This document shows positions 1 to 12,903 of a DNA stretch of 64,000 nt, in pieces. Below the pieces are notes generated by a model. That model saw only the letters and a list, made by a program, of their open reading frames with translations, ran no database searches and was not told the origin of the DNA. The DNA lies in the NCBI RefSeq assembly GCF_945859685.1, contig NC_079149.1, positions 3,569,118 to 3,633,117 of the forward strand. Direction: 5' to 3'. Each line of letters opens with the position of its first letter. The stretch's first letter is position 1. Source of the DNA: Eupeodes corollae (Eukaryota > Arthropoda > Insecta > Diptera > Syrphidae). The translations under genes were made by a program, and so were the position numbers.

Positions 1-99
1 AATGTATGATAGTTATGGACTGTTATAAAGTTTGTATTACAAATATTTGATGATTCAATTCTAGCCTGAAAAAATTTGAGATCAGATTTTGATATCACC

Positions 100-260
100 T
101 TTTCTTTAAACTAGGACAAGGCTTCTTTAATAGCTACGAAATCTGCCTGGAACGTGCTACAGTGAAGGCGGTTTGAATGACTTTATTTTAATCGTTCAGA
201 GTACACGCCTTTACCAACCCCCTGATTAGTTTTTGATTCATCTATATAAAAATGGATTGA
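100..260 (-). pseudogene. LINE-encoded RNase H domain remnant
   Basis: Read on the minus strand, one frame gives DESKTNQGVGKGVYSE, then one stop, then a stretch ending FQADFVAIKEAL. This is the start of a retrotransposon-type RNase H: the first catalytic Asp lies in the D-x-S-K motif (usually DGSK), and the second block is the helix with the catalytic Glu, here Asp in FQAD. Such domains follow the reverse transcriptase in I-, R1- and Loa-like LINEs. Only about 50 codons are recognisable and a TAA interrupts them, so this is a dead fragment. No reverse transcriptase is recognisable next to it. Confidence 0.55.
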
Positions 261-3200
261 AATATATGGAAGTTTATATCGAACTGTGTTTGGACAATGG
301 TGGAGTCTACGTGTCTTGAAATTGATTCTTAATAAACTACCGACAAAACATTTGTTTATGACTTCGTTGTTTTATTGTACAAAATTGTTGCAAACTCAAA
401 TCTCACCAGTCCTTTGACAAATTATATGTCACATGAATCTCCGAATGTTTAAAATAAAAATGCATAAGAACTATTTTGCTGTTAAGTATATATATTCAAT
501 CAATTTATTTGTATTTGTTTATTTTCTTGTTTTGTTTTTATTTTTTATGAATATAATAGATATTCTTCTTACATAAATATACATACAGTAGGTATTTGTA
601 TAATATTTGTTTTAATTTTATATTTGTTTTCTTCATTTTGTTTTTGTATTTTGCATCTATATGTAGATTTGTATATAGATTTTTAATATCCAATAATTTT
701 TGTTTTGTTTGTTAAATGTTGGTTTTCATAAGTATAAATTAATTTAAAAATTATTTAACAGTTTTTTTAATTATTATTATCTCAATCAATGTTTAATTAA
801 GCATACAACACATTTATTATTATATTTGAATTTTGTTTACTTAATTAAATTATTTTGTTTTAACAAAATTTAAATTCAGATAATAAATTACCAATTCATT
901 TACAAAAATGTATCTCTTAACGAATATATATATATGTATGTAGATGTTACATGAGTTAGTTTAATTTTAATAATTTTTGTTTTTTTTTTTTTTTGTTTAA
1001 TAAAGAACTAGAAAAGTTTACTTTTTATTTTATCATCGAAATAGACAAATCAGTCATATAATTTTGTTGTTTTTGTTTTGAAAAAAAAAGAACACCAAAT
1101 CAGTTTTAATTATTATTTTAGTTTTGTTTGTATGATTTGTTCTAAATTTATGACATAATTTTATTTGTATATATTTGTTTCTATTACATAATTAATGTTA
1201 GCTTTGTTTGTTTTGTCTTTAATTTATATTTTTTTAATGAAAAATTCATATTTTTACATCAATGACGATGGAGCACATAGAATGTTAATTTTTGCTTAAA
1301 CATTAAATTATTGCGTGTTGAAAAACGGACTTAAATAAAAACGATTTTGAAAACATATCTACGATTATGTGTAATATTTGTTTCATTTTTAAAAAGTGTA
1401 AGGAACCGATTTTATAATTTTAAGTTCTTTTATTTTTTGTTTTAAATTCATTATTCGTACAAAACAGCTTTTTTCAAAAATCAATTAAAGTTTCGGACTA
1501 GTATATAAATTTATCCTTAAAATGCGGTTTAAGGAAGACATTTTGCACATTAAATGGATATATAAAAATAAAAATACATAAAAACATATTTATAGGAATC
1601 AATATTTTTGTTTCTTTTTAATTTTTTTAATTTTTGTTCTTAAATTTTGTTTTAATTTTATGATATTCATCTGTTTTTTGTTTTAGTTTTTATATTTGTG
1701 TACGTATTTTTATGTGTGTGCAGTGTTTTTACATTTAATAATGATTTTTATTTTCATTTATGGTTTTTTTTGTAATCTATTGCCATTTTGTTTGTCTATT
1801 TTTAACACAATTTCAATTAATTTTAAGCTTTGAGTGGATATTTGAAATATAAAACAACACAAAAAAAATCTATAGCGATAGTCAACATTTTTTTTAAATT
1901 AAATAAGTAAATAATTATAATGCAGTCTAGAGAACTAGCTGTAAATTTCGATTATGAATAAATTAACCAGCATATTTTCATGAAACAAAAATATTGTTGG
2001 TGTAGATTTTTGTATGAAAATCTTGCTTTTATGAACCTCAAAAACCACAATTGAGATAATATTAGTAGAACGCTATGAAATTGGGGAACAAATGACAATA
2101 CCTCATGAGGTAGGGTGATTTTCAAAAAAAAAATTAACGTAATAATGATTAAGAACTATTACTAAAATTTGGCTTTTATGACCTGTATTTATGTGTTCAT
2201 ACATAGATATATGGCACACTAAAGAAAGTTTTTCTTACAATGCCTTTAAAAAAATCCGGTAGACCTTCTCCACAATTCACTCTTATATACCAATCCGTCC
2301 CAAATAACTTAGCGCTTTTAAGCCACCCAGTTCCTTCGTAAATGAGACCCAAACCACCTTCTACGCCAACATTTCTTCATCAAAAAAAAGCTCTTCTAAG
2401 AAAAATTTCAAAGGACTTCAAACATATAGTATAGTTTGTTAATAAATGTCTAAGGGTATTCAATTAAAGACATGATTCAAGGCATTCAATTGAAGACATA
2501 ATCTATTCTGACAGTTGTTCAATTAATAAAACAGCAAAATACAAATTGAAAAATGCTCTTATCAAGAAATAATTCAAAAATAGGACCATGTAGCACATGC
2601 CAAGATTCTTAGCCCCAGTAAAAATGATTCAAAGGCAATCAAAGAGAACAATTTGCTTTCTTGTAAGACAATGATCCATCAAAATGAATAAAATTTCAAA
2701 AACCTTCTCCTATGCAACATTGGAATTATATATATTGCTTCAAAATAATAAACAAAAATAAAGAAGTAAATTAAGAGTTTCATTTTTAAACAAATATCCT
2801 ATAATATAAACCTAACCCAAGTACAACTCGTGCACTAGAAGTATTAGTGTTTTACTGATTTCGGCCTAAACCTAAAATCGTTTACCAAACCTACTTTACA
2901 ATCTGAACTAACTAGGTCTATTTAAATAGAGACCTTAGATAAACCTTAGATAAACAATCTAGCAGATACTTATCCACCTAGAAGTCTATATACAACTTAT
3001 TACAATCCCTTTTTCGAAATAAACAAAGGTATGAGAAAATTAATGAAGGTCCACCTCATAATTGAAATTTACAGCACGTTCTGTATTCAAACAAAAAAGA
3101 AAAACTTTTTTAAAAAATTAAATTAAAACTTTATAATAATTGTTATTATTTATAACATTGTCAAATTTTATTCATTCGATATCAACAAATATATCTTTTA

Positions 3201-4111
3201 TTTATTATAAAATATATGTTACATGTTAGACATCTATGTAATATGTATAATTTTTGTTTTCTTATTTATTTTGTTTTTGTTTTTTAAATTAAAGGTACTC
3301 GTTATATAAAACTAAAATTAAAATTTAAAAAAAATAGTACATATATACAATATTATTTTTGGACAATTTTTATGTTTGTATATATAAATATTACATTGCC
3401 AATAAAAACAGAGAAACACAACTAAAATAAAAAGAAATACAAAAAATAAAAAATAAATCAAAGAAATAATAAATAAAATAGTAACTATCACAGATCAATA
3501 TATATATATATTTTTTTGTGTACATATATATATTTTATATCTTTATATATTTTTGTGTAAATATTTTATGTGTAAGATACAAATTTGAGAGATGAATATT
3601 TAAATGAAATATAAATTAATATTGTGTGTTATTTTTGTTTTTCTTAGTTTTTTTCAAACATAACAATGTTTTGTTTTTATTTTTAACAGTTTGGAGACAA
3701 AAAAGAAATAAATATATAATTAACTTTAAGGCTCAATATTTTTTGAACCAGAAACCATTTTTATTTTGTTTGCCAATTTTCTTTTGAGAATTTAAAATAG
3801 CAACACAAAAAAAGCTTAAAAACAAAATACTGATTGTAATTAGACTTTCAGGGCTTCGTTTTCTTGAACCCTAAGTTCATTCGCAAATTATGCTCATTTT
3901 AGCATTGTGGGTTTTTAAAATGCTTCAATTTTTCCACTCAAAATGGCGTATAACTCAACTCAATATTAAAATTGATGATAGTTTAAAAAAAAAATATATA
4001 AAATATAAAACAATATAAAATCCATTTTTTAAACTATATCTCTAGCAAGTCCATTGACTTGTCTCTAAATAATATTTTAAAACTCAAAACTTTTTTTGTT
4101 TTAGCTCCATC
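261..4111. other. AT-rich 3' flank of FAM13, no gene seen
   Basis: The stretch is very AT-rich, with many T-rich tracts of the TTTTGTTTT type and short TATATA runs. No convincing reading frame or RNA gene is visible. The FAM13 3' UTR must begin at 4111 and run leftwards on the minus strand. Several minus-strand AATAAA hexamers occur, for example at 3765-3760, but nothing in the sequence singles out one polyadenylation site. Confidence 0.4.
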
Positions 4112-4858
4112 TCAACGCGAGATATGTTTCTTGATTAGAGCTTGTAAGAGACGAGCTTTTGCTTTTGCCTCTTTGTACTGAGCATAGGTGTCTTCGATAG
4201 ACTTTCGGTCGTTCTTCAACATTTTACGACCATTTTGTTCCTCGAACACCGTTTCGTATTCCCTTAAAGTGCGCTTTAGAAGCTTTTTCTCCTCACGGGC
4301 TTTATCCAAATGTTCCCATAATTTATCAATTGAAAGTTGATGGATATTTTCACCAAACAGAGATTCATGTTGATGGCGTTTAATTTGAGGTTGTTGTTTT
4401 TGGGTTTGGCTGTCTTCATCTACTTCAGCTGTTTTTGTGGTATCTGGAGTTGAGTCTGTTGATGCTGCTGATGCTGAAGCTGAACTGTTGCTTTCGGATA
4501 CAATAAGGGTAGAAGATTCACTTGGACTTGTGGTGCTATCGGTGCTATTGGAGGAGTGTTGATAGGGAGTTGCTTCGAATACCATCGCTTCGTGTTCATG
4601 GATAGTGGGAAGTTCGGGTGCTCCTGAGGTGTTTCCTGAGAGGGTAACACTTCGTGATACCATTCTCTTTAACATGCGGTAGCGGTCGTAGAGGGGTCGG
4701 GCTGCATCACGTTCTTCCTTTGTCGAAGGACGACCATACAATGACTCGTAAAAAAGCAGACCATGCTGGACTGCAGTCTTTTCTTGGACTAGTTGATCGG
4801 GTGTTAGTTCCTCCAAGGTTTCTGAACGATTACCATCTTCTCGCTTGTCAGCTAAATT
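4112..4858 (-). CDS. FAM13: FAM13 family protein, last coding exon
   Basis: This exon encodes the C-terminal 248 residues (591-838 of the spliced protein). The acceptor is a pyrimidine-rich tract ending TTCCAG just before base 4858, and the exon opens in phase 0 with NLADK. Its first half holds the hallmark FAM13 block (ELTPDQLVQEK, then FYESLYGRP, then RPLYDRYRMLKR). A Ser/Thr-rich linker follows. The end is a charged predicted coiled coil, from about LSIDKLWEHLDKAREEKK to the last residues, with EQNGRKM and AKARLLQALI matching the conserved C-terminus of vertebrate FAM13A/B/C. In mammals FAM13A is a cytoplasmic scaffold-type protein linked to Wnt/beta-catenin turnover and fat-cell biology; the fly role is inferred only from orthology. 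The stop is TGA at 4114-4112. Confidence 0.93.
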   Translation of the reverse strand, partial: NLADKREDGNRSETLEELTPDQLVQEKTAVQHGLLFYESLYGRPSTKEERDAARPLYDRYRMLKRMVSRSVTLSGNTSGAPELPTIHEHEAMVFEATPYQHSSNSTDSTTSPSESSTLIVSESNSSASASAASTDSTPDTTKTAEVDEDSQTQKQQPQIKRHQHESLFGENIHQLSIDKLWEHLDKAREEKKLLKRTLREYETVFEEQNGRKMLKNDRKSIEDTYAQYKEAKAKARLLQALIKKHISR

Positions 4859-7475
4859 CTGGAAGAAAAAATAAAAACAAATCAATTAGTCTTGGTTAAA
4901 TAATTATGTATAAAATGACTAAAAGCTCTTTATTTAAATGACGTAAGGCAAAGTTATTATTTACACAACTATACCAACTTTCAACTAATTTATTATAAAT
5001 AATGTGCACTTTTAAGAGCAGATCAAATTGACGACATTTCTGATAAAGTGGACATAAAATCAATCAATCTTTATGAAGTGTGTTTTCAATATTGATAAAT
5101 TCAAAAGTAAGAGTACTACTAATACTTCAGAAGTCCAAGCTTAAATGTACTTCACATTGAGGTAGAAAATAATTGAGAAAGGTAATCTTTCAGTATCGTC
5201 TTGTGGATTTAATTCCCAGAGAGTATATATTTTTATTTACGAATTAGAATTTTAATGGCGCATAATGTTTTGAATAGAAAAGAAAAAAATAATTATTTCT
5301 ACAAAAATATTATTGCATTAGAATTCTTTGAAACAAAGTATGCAAACTTAATAGAGAGGACCCAAAAAATAAATCGGTCTCTATACCGAAAAAACACTTC
5401 GATTGCCAAAAACGCTTTTAGCCTATTTGCACCATTAACAAACATTAACGCCAAATGTCAGTGTCAAATTAAAAATTACACAAACAAAATCGATTATTTC
5501 CTCATGTGATTAGTCTCTGTTTTTATCCGAGACAAAAAAGATATAGAACTAAAATTAAAGGTCTATTATATTTTAAATGACGAAATTGTACAGAAAAATA
5601 AACACTAATCATGTGAACCATCATAAGGCCGAAAGCACATCATAATTATTATTTGGCCAAGTCAGAACTATAAACATTATTTATTTTAATAAACTAAATG
5701 TCTTCCTCATCATTTGTTGAAATTTCTTATTTATGAGTCTACCAAAAAGATCATACGATTTGTCATGTTGCGTCGTTTTCGTTGACGTTGTCGTTTTCGT
5801 CCGGCCTTGATTTTTGCTTGTTTAGTCAGAGTTTTTGTGTCAGAAAATCTATTTTTCTTTAAAATGCTGCTTTTATGGTATCATTGAGCGTAGACACGCT
5901 AGATTTTAATAATAATAATAAAAACAAGAACAAATACAAACACAAGGTATTTTTAGAAAAACATCCGATAAAATTTTTATTTTATTTTGAAATTTTGTAT
6001 TTTTTGTTCCACAAAAATAAAAAAAAAAATTGCTTTTTTAAGCCGGCACGTGGGTCAATGCCGCAAAGCAGATTTTTTCTTACATCAGTTTTTTAAAAAC
6101 TTATTAAGTTTATTTTAAAGATCAGGAAGATTTTTTTTTGCAAAAAAATAAAAATTTGGCTTTGTTTATATTTATTTAAAGCCAAAAAATATTTAGAGTA
6201 TTTTTGGCGCCTTAATATTTTTACTATTTAAAATAAAAGATTTAATATTTTTGATTGGCATGTGCTTTTTTTAAATTTGTAGTAGGCGACAAGAATGCAG
6301 AGTACCTATATAACGCCTACCTGAAAAGATTAATTATAAACATTGACGCAGGCATTGTTAGGAATTGTTTTTTTTTTTTTTAATGCAATATTTGACTTAA
6401 AAAAGTAAATTTAATGGTGGCATAGATTAATGGAAGCATGACAGGATTCTGTTTTTTAGCAAATAAATTGAAGTATGACTTTGTTTTTGAGTGTTTTCAA
6501 ATAAAAACTAGGAATTCGATTTTTTCTCTGGTATTTATTGATGTTTTTTTTTAAATTGTTTGAACAAGAACATCGGGTTTTTTTAGACGATGACAGTCAT
6601 TTGTTATTCAGGTCACCTCATTTAGGCAGAAGTGACAACTCTAGTACAAGATACTGCCACGTTTATACGAGAAGCAGAGTCTGAACTGTCAAACTGAAAA
6701 TTGTGTTTCTTTTTTCTATTCAGTGCATCCAGAGCTTTAAATGCAAACAAATCCTTTACTATATTTAAATCATTGTTTTATAAAAATTAGTAATCCATCA
6801 CACAAAATTCCAATTCCTGAATTTGTAATCATCAAATGCATTTTAAAACGAAATCTATGTAATTGTTCACAAAATGTTTAGGGGAGATTTTGTTCTGACA
6901 GTTCAAAAACTGACAGCTCTCGGGAATAGAATCCACAAAAATTCAGAGTACGGGAACAGAACTTATCAAAAAGTTTGTTCAGAAATAATACTATGTTTAT
7001 ACTTATTTCATCAACGGACTTGTATTGTGTTTGATAACTACTTATTTTTAGTACTTAACAGGGGTTTTTAATAACTCATTGACTTTTAAGGGTAAATCTT
7101 GTCAGATTATGGTAGCTCGGAGATGGAAATAAAACTTTGATAATTTTTGGATGAAGTTGAACGAACAAAGCTAATTTTCTTCACCATTTCTTGACAAAAT
7201 TTACTCTGAAATGGTGTCAATCGAATGCCAAAGTGATGAGGTAATGACGTAGGTTAAAACATTAAAAAAAAGAAATAGGTGGCGCAACTGTCCGTTTAGA
7301 ACTAGGTTTTTAAGTCGATTCCGAACGGCTCATTTGAGAACGCACTTTTCATGAGAAGAATTACATTTGCATTACATGGATAATCAGCCTTGTTTGAAAA
7401 CGTCAATTTTAACTCAAGAGCCATTTGCCTACAGGCTACAACATAGACAAAAAATTCTTAGCTTAAAAGTCTTAC
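4859..7475 (-). other. FAM13 intron between the two coding exons
   Basis: On the minus strand the intron begins with a GTAAG donor at 7475 and ends with TTCCAG at 4859. Both ends are in phase 0, so the flanking exons join without a frame problem. Its AT-rich content shows no further exon with good splice signals, although a very short exon cannot be excluded. The short open frames at 5255-5509, 5875-6096 and 6874-7071 resemble no protein I recognise. A SINE scrap lies next to the donor. Confidence 0.7.
7277..7365 (-). mobile_element. tRNA-derived SINE, 3' fragment
   Basis: On the plus strand this reads GGTGGCGCAACTGTCCG, then GATTCCGAACGGCTCATTTG, then a TTTTCATGAGAAG block. The same blocks occur in the same order in the longer copy at 54499-54806, so this is the 3' portion of the SINE lying on the minus strand. 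The tRNA-like head with boxes A and B is missing. It sits about 100 bases inside the FAM13 intron. Confidence 0.6.
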
Positions 7476-9245
7476 CTGTTCAATTTCATTCAGCGTCAAT
7501 TGAATTTTCTCCAGCTTCTTCTCGGCATCCATGCCACCGCTCACTTTCAAGCCCAACGCTGCCATAGGATCAGACTTCAACTCGTGTTTCTCCTTCTTCA
7601 GCTTACTTATTTCAGCTAGAATATTTTTTATATGTTTATCATTTAGTTTCTCTGCCTGCGATGGCCTATAGCCATTTTTCTTCTCAAATTGTTCCTCCAA
7701 TTGAACGGCTTTCTTTTTGAGCGATACTAATCGCTTGTTAACTTGCTTCAAGCGCTCTTCGGGCGTTTGAAATGACATTATCGATGGAATAACCTGCTGC
7801 ATAACTTCGCGAGTCTTAGCGTTTTCCATGTGATTTAGAGCCCAATAAGGGTTCATTATTGGTTCGATGGCATCATCGTCGGCCATCATTGAATTTGGTG
7901 ACTTATGAAATTGTTGCGGGTAAGGCATGATCTTGGACAGCTTTGCAGCAATATCGATTGAATCGGGATGACGAACAGCCGCAAAACGACGACTCAGTAC
8001 AGGTGTCTGATCCTCAGGTATGGAACAGTCCCATGGCAGTGCTTCAGCTGTTGTTTTAGTTGTTGTTGTTGTTGAAATGTTAGATTCTGGTTGTTGCTGC
8101 TGCTGCTGTGGTAAAGATGGAGATGTTGCTGCATTTGTGTTATTGCCATACTCGCTGCGAATTATATGGAAATCGATTAAGTTATTGTCGTTGTAATCAT
8201 TGCGCTGTCCGTCGGCAGCCTCTTCCTTGCGCTGAAGGCGTTCTTCGACTTTGATTTTGCTAACGAAGCCTCTGCGCTCGTATTTCATGGCGGACAGGTC
8301 GTACTTGTAGGTGTTTTCGTCACCGCGCATCTTTGTCGGCAGAAACTTTCCGGATTTTTTCATGACACCCGACTTTCGGCCGGGAGGTGCCCGAGACTTG
8401 CAGAAACGCTCGCTCGAACGCCTTCGCTCATGTTCCAGATCACTTTCGTCACCATTGGTCTTGGTGCGGGTCTCACGATTTGGCGAGACACGATTCGACC
8501 GTGACGGACTGCTTTCCAAACGAGCCTTGCGTGCTATATCCTTAGCACCGGGAGAGAAAAACAACTCAGAGTGTGGCTTATTGGCCAGCAAGGAGTCATT
8601 TTCATCGCTGACAAAATTTTGCACCGAATTCTCCTGATAGTCCTCATAATTTGGGGACCTCTTGAAGTCCTCCGACGATACCCGCCGTATGGCTTCACGC
8701 ACTACAATTTCTACGCCATCGGCTTTCTTCAAATTATTTATTTCATCGCCATTACTCTCTTCTGGCGGGGCAATTATCTCTTCGCTATTGGAACGCACCA
8801 ACTTACGGTCTTGCGTTATCGATGAAGTGCTATCTAGCCTTTCCTTACGCTTTCGTGACTTCTGCCATTCTAAGGGATCAATAAACTCCGGGAGGTATGA
8901 TGAATTGAAGACAACAGAGGGTGCATTATTTTTAAGGTTATTAACATGTTCATTTGGTGTTTCGGATGGTGAAGATGCATCGGAGTTAAGAAGCTTCAAT
9001 GGTGAAGATAAATTTATTTCAGCTTTTGTAATCGATGTTGATGAACCACCATTGATAGATGTGGCAGGGGAACAAAATTTAGTTGTTGTGGTTGTTTTGG
9101 TCTGATGATGGCCATGATTGTTGCTTGGCTGTTCATGTGAAGGAGTGGTCGATGCTGATGATGAGGACGAGGAGGATGAACTAGATGAACCGTTGGTAAG
9201 ACGACTTAGGTCGTCTTCGCTCAGGCCAGTGGTGGGATGGCGCAT
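7476..9245 (-). CDS. FAM13: FAM13 family protein, large coding exon
   Basis: This encodes residues 1-590. The exon itself starts at 9251 after a long T-rich tract ending TTTGCAG; the first in-frame Met is at 9245 (MRHPTTGLSEDDLSRL). The order is: a poly-Ser run near residues 20-30; a Thr/His-rich linker; a conserved FAM13 block near 115-140 (SSYLPEFIDPLEWQKSRKRK); a long basic, Ser-rich disordered middle; a short Gln run; then the second conserved block with HPDSIDIAAKLSKIMPYP and MNPYWALNH. From about residue 492 it is helical and charged (PEERLKQVNKRLVSLKKK, then KKNGYRPSQAEKL). The exon ends NEIEQ at a GTAAG donor in phase 0. No RhoGAP domain is present, as in short FAM13A isoforms. Poly-Ser and poly-Gln stretches may vary in length. 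Confidence 0.93.
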
Positions 9246-9251
9246 GCCGCA

Positions 9252-11904
9252 CTGCAAAAAAAAAAACAAACAAATTTTACTTTAGTACAAATATATTGTA
9301 AGGAAATTTTTAATTTAATTAAGTACGATTTGTGTTCAGTTCTTTAAGAATGAATATAAATTATTTGTCTTCAAAACTTATCCTAAAAGTCATTAAAAAA
9401 CTTCAAGACAAAAAGCTTTTGTTCTTCGTTCTTCTCCAAAATATTTTTAATTGCGACAGATAGAAACTATAAGGGCAAATATTGCATTCACCAAAAACTT
9501 CGAACCCGTGATTGTAATCAAACATGACTTAACAGCAGTAGAGAAGATTTTAATAAGATTCGCGTTAGGCATTTCAAAACAAACATAACGTAGCCCCAAT
9601 ACAAATTCTTTGCTTTCAAATCGAAAAATCTATTTATCTCCAAAACTGTTCTGAAAGATTTTTCTACATTTTTTTCAACTAATGAACGGAATAAAATATT
9701 TATTTTTCGGAATAAGCTCTTATATTTTCTTGAAAATATTTGATGATACAAAATGTCCATATTTTTAAAATATATCTTTTTCAACATTTGATATCTGAAA
9801 ATACTTATTGATGGTCAAAAACTTTTTATTAAATTTTTTGGTTTTTTTTTAAATTTTTTATTATTTTTCAAAGTTCAGTATTTGAAAAACAGGATAATAT
9901 TTATTAATGATATTCAAATTTAAACGTATTTTTGTAAGCACTTAATAACTGCAAATTTTACAAAAAAAAAACCGCTATAACAAAGAAGGTTTTTGAGATT
10001 GATTCGATTTTTGTCTTTAATAAACTGATCGAAATATTTTGAATTTATTTATTTTGTTCAATTTTTGTGGTTGACTTTGAAAATAAAAAAAAGAATATTT
10101 TCAAAGTTGGAAAATTAATTTCGATTCGAAATTTTGCCTTTTTAAAATTTATTTTTTAAGCAGAAATTTTACTGCGATTGAAAAATAACTATTTTAAGAT
10201 TCACGCTGTAAACTTTCCAATAATTTTGTCCAATATTTCAAATGACAATTTGAAGAACTTCAAAAAGTTGAAGTAAAACCTAATGTGGTCGTTAAAATAA
10301 TTTAGTAGGCCATTTTTAAAAGGATTGAATACTAAATTTTCAATCGATTTATTTCGGAACTTTACCTACAACTTTAACAACAATATTTTTTGAAAGATAG
10401 AATGAGTTCGAAGTCAATATTTTTATTTGCTCTAAGCACATTCGAGCCGAAAATCAACTTTAGAGGTGTTTTTTGTAATTCCTTTTTAAAAAAGCTGGCG
10501 ATTGGGTTTTTCTAAAAATTGTTCCTTATGTCTAATACATTGCACAAAATTAATTTGGAGGTAATGTCATTTTCGTCGTTAAATATTTGAGTTGAAAAAT
10601 ATTTGCTTTGCTCAGTTATTTTTTGTTTATACAAATTTTTAGGGAAATTTCAATATTTTCAATTTAATAAATGAGTTAAATATTTATCACTTTACTTAAA
10701 ATTCAACTCCACGTGTGAAAACAAAATTTTTGAGATGAGAAAAAACAACCATTGTTCCATTTTCGAATATTTTGTTAATAATATTTATTTAAAAAAATAT
10801 AAATTTTGTAACCATACCATTAAATACGTTATAATCCTGGGAGTCATTCAATGAAAGGTTTAAATTGTCTTCCTTTTTTCACTTGAGATTCAAATTAAAG
10901 AAAATAATTGAAAATGCGTAAAACACCAACGACCGATATTTGTAATTTCTCAATTCCGCACTATACTCGTAACTAACTATACTAGCACAATACTGTTACA
11001 ATATTTAAAATAATGATCAAGGAAGGGAAATTATTTAAAAACTGAATAAAACTGGTTAAGACACATATAAGCACCAAAGGGTAATTTAGCCTCTTTATTG
11101 ATTGCAACTTTTAGATTGTCAACTTTACTATCCCAATTATAAAGAGCTATTTATTGCAATTCAATTTTACCATCAATTCACTGTAAAATTCCATGTACGC
11201 GTTTTTAATTGCTTTAAACGTTTTGATTTATATTAAAAAAATGTCACTTTTCAGTTTTTAAATATTTTTATTTGTATGTTTTTAATTTTTAATTAAATTT
11301 TATCTACATGTGAAATAATAATTTATTTCTTTTTTTGAAAAATGTTTTTCTTTTTGAAAAATTTTAAGCACAATTTTCAAGGTGGTTTTGCTCCGTCAAA
11401 ACACGTCTGGCTATTGAGCTTATTTCTCATAAGGGGTGGAAAATATATACAAAACAAAAATAATATAAATTGTATTCCTCGCCGCCACCGCTCGCGCTGG
11501 CGCTGCTGCTGTGTGCTGTTGCTGTTGTCGCGCGCGCCGAGCGGTCAATCAACGAGACTTTTTAAAAGCCGGTAAGAGTATTAAGTGTAGAGAGATATGG
11601 AGATAGAGCGAGCAAATATTTCAAACTATACGCAATAATAAATTGTTATCTTATGTTATTATAAAAATATATTATTTGGAGAGATATAGAACGACAGCTG
11701 AGACATGATGTCTTATAAAGATTTAAACTGAGTCATGTTCTTTAGAGTCAAGAGTCAATATAGTAAAATTAATAAATTTGTCAAGTGGTTGTAAAATGTC
11801 AAGTCATGAGAAAGATGAGTGTTCGCCAAAATAAACATCATGCTATATACTAACAACACCTGTTTTGGAGGAAATAAGTTGATAGAAATGTAAATAAGAA
11901 GATA
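9252..11904. other. First-intron DNA with decayed repeat segments and a GC-rich block
   Basis: This begins the large FAM13 intron, just upstream of the coding exon. No gene is visible. Between about 9800 and 10800, phrases such as GAAGTCAATATTTTTATTTG and TCGAGCCGAAAATCAACTTT resemble subunits of the interspersed repeat seen at 19557, 24520, 42060 and 45567, so this looks like a very old copy. A compact GC-rich block lies at 11478-11580. Confidence 0.4.
11478..11580. promoter_or_regulatory. GC-rich block inside the AT-rich intron
   Basis: About 100 bases are GC-rich (CGCCGCCACCGCTCGCGC, a CTG/GCTGCTG run, then CGCGCGCGCCGAGCGG) in an otherwise very AT-rich region. CpG and CAG/CTG-rich islands of this kind are common in fly 5' untranslated exons. 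A plus-strand GTAAGAG follows at about 11570 and could be a donor. It could be an alternative FAM13 first exon, an unrelated non-coding transcript start or an enhancer; no clear minus-strand donor supports the first option. Confidence 0.2.
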
Positions 11905-12901
11905 CAGGGTGTTTCCTTTTTGTTTTCTGCAAACTAAAAGTTGATTTTTTTAGTGCTTTCTAGAATTTGCCTTGAAATTAGACCTTCATGTCATTATTTT
12001 GAACGAAAATGTTTGCAACTCACCAAACTGAAATCACAAATTGTACGCCCAATCTACCTCGAAAACGTGGTAATGACGTGGTAAGAAATGTTTATTAAAG
12101 GTATGGAAATGGATGCACATCATTGTGACAGGTGCAGAGGTAAAAAATGGATAAAACTCTGGTTGATAAAAATAAAACTTCCAAATTATTAACTCCATAT
12201 TAATTGACCATTTTATAAATTATAATAAGTAATATAACTTGAAAACGATAGCGTGGTAAATATGAAGCATGCAACTGGATGACATCTGCGCATGAATGTA
12301 ATAGTTGCAGAGTTAAAAATGGATGATGTTATTTGACAGTTTGATAAATTATGCAGAAGAAAATATGAAACTGGGATTTAACTAATTTCATGTAATCTAT
12401 CTCGAAAATGAAGCATGCAACTAGACGACTACTGCTTCTGTTTATGTTAAATGACCAAATCCAAATGTAAATAATGATAAAATGAAATGAAATGTCAAAA
12501 TTAATAATTTAATTCTATTTGACATTTCCATTAACTACAGAGAAGAAAAATTGATAGTGTTATGTCAGATAGTCAAGGTCAAGACTTTTTGTAAGAAAAC
12601 CTATTTTCAACACCCCACAATCACAAATTTTTCGAAATCTACCTTGAAAATGATAGCAATTGATATTTAAAATATGCAAGTAGATGACAATTGCTCGTGC
12701 ATGAAACAGCTATAGAAGGAAAAATAGGACAGATTTCAGATTGTAATCCAGATGAAAATGATGGCCGAAATGTCGAAATTATTAGTTTGATGCTATTTGA
12801 CAGTTTGGTGAATTAAAAAATTGAAAGCGATATGTCATGCATCACATTTATTAATTTTAAATATTTTTAATTCAACCAAAGCTTCACAATAAAACACCCT
12901 G
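11905..12901. mobile_element. Non-autonomous TIR transposon with internal repeats
   Basis: The ends are inverted: CAGGGTGTTTCC on the left and the complement of CAGGGTGTTTTA on the right, about ten matching bases. Both are flanked by TA, the target duplication expected of the Tc1/mariner superfamily. There is no open frame of useful length. Inside, one unit recurs about four times, near 12040, 12235, 12400 and 12630. Each contains a TCTACCTTGAAAATGATAG-like phrase, most followed by a GCAACTAGATGAC-like phrase. The left terminus resembles the AGGGTGTTT end of the mariner-like scraps at 17553 and 44339, so a related autonomous element may have mobilised it. This assignment is an inference. Confidence 0.65.
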
Positions 12902-12903
12902 TA

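Noticed and set aside
500..1800. Matrix-attachment or origin-like AT-rich region
   Set aside because: The T-rich tracts are striking, but similar AT-rich stretches occur through the whole window, so nothing specific supports a function.
4420..4899. Alternative frames over the last FAM13 exon
   Set aside because: They are overlaps of the real frame, rich in Gln and Pro because of the Ser/Thr codons in the true frame.
8311..9105. Plus-strand genes opposite the FAM13 exon
   Set aside because: These open frames are antisense shadows of the long FAM13 exon with no family motifs.
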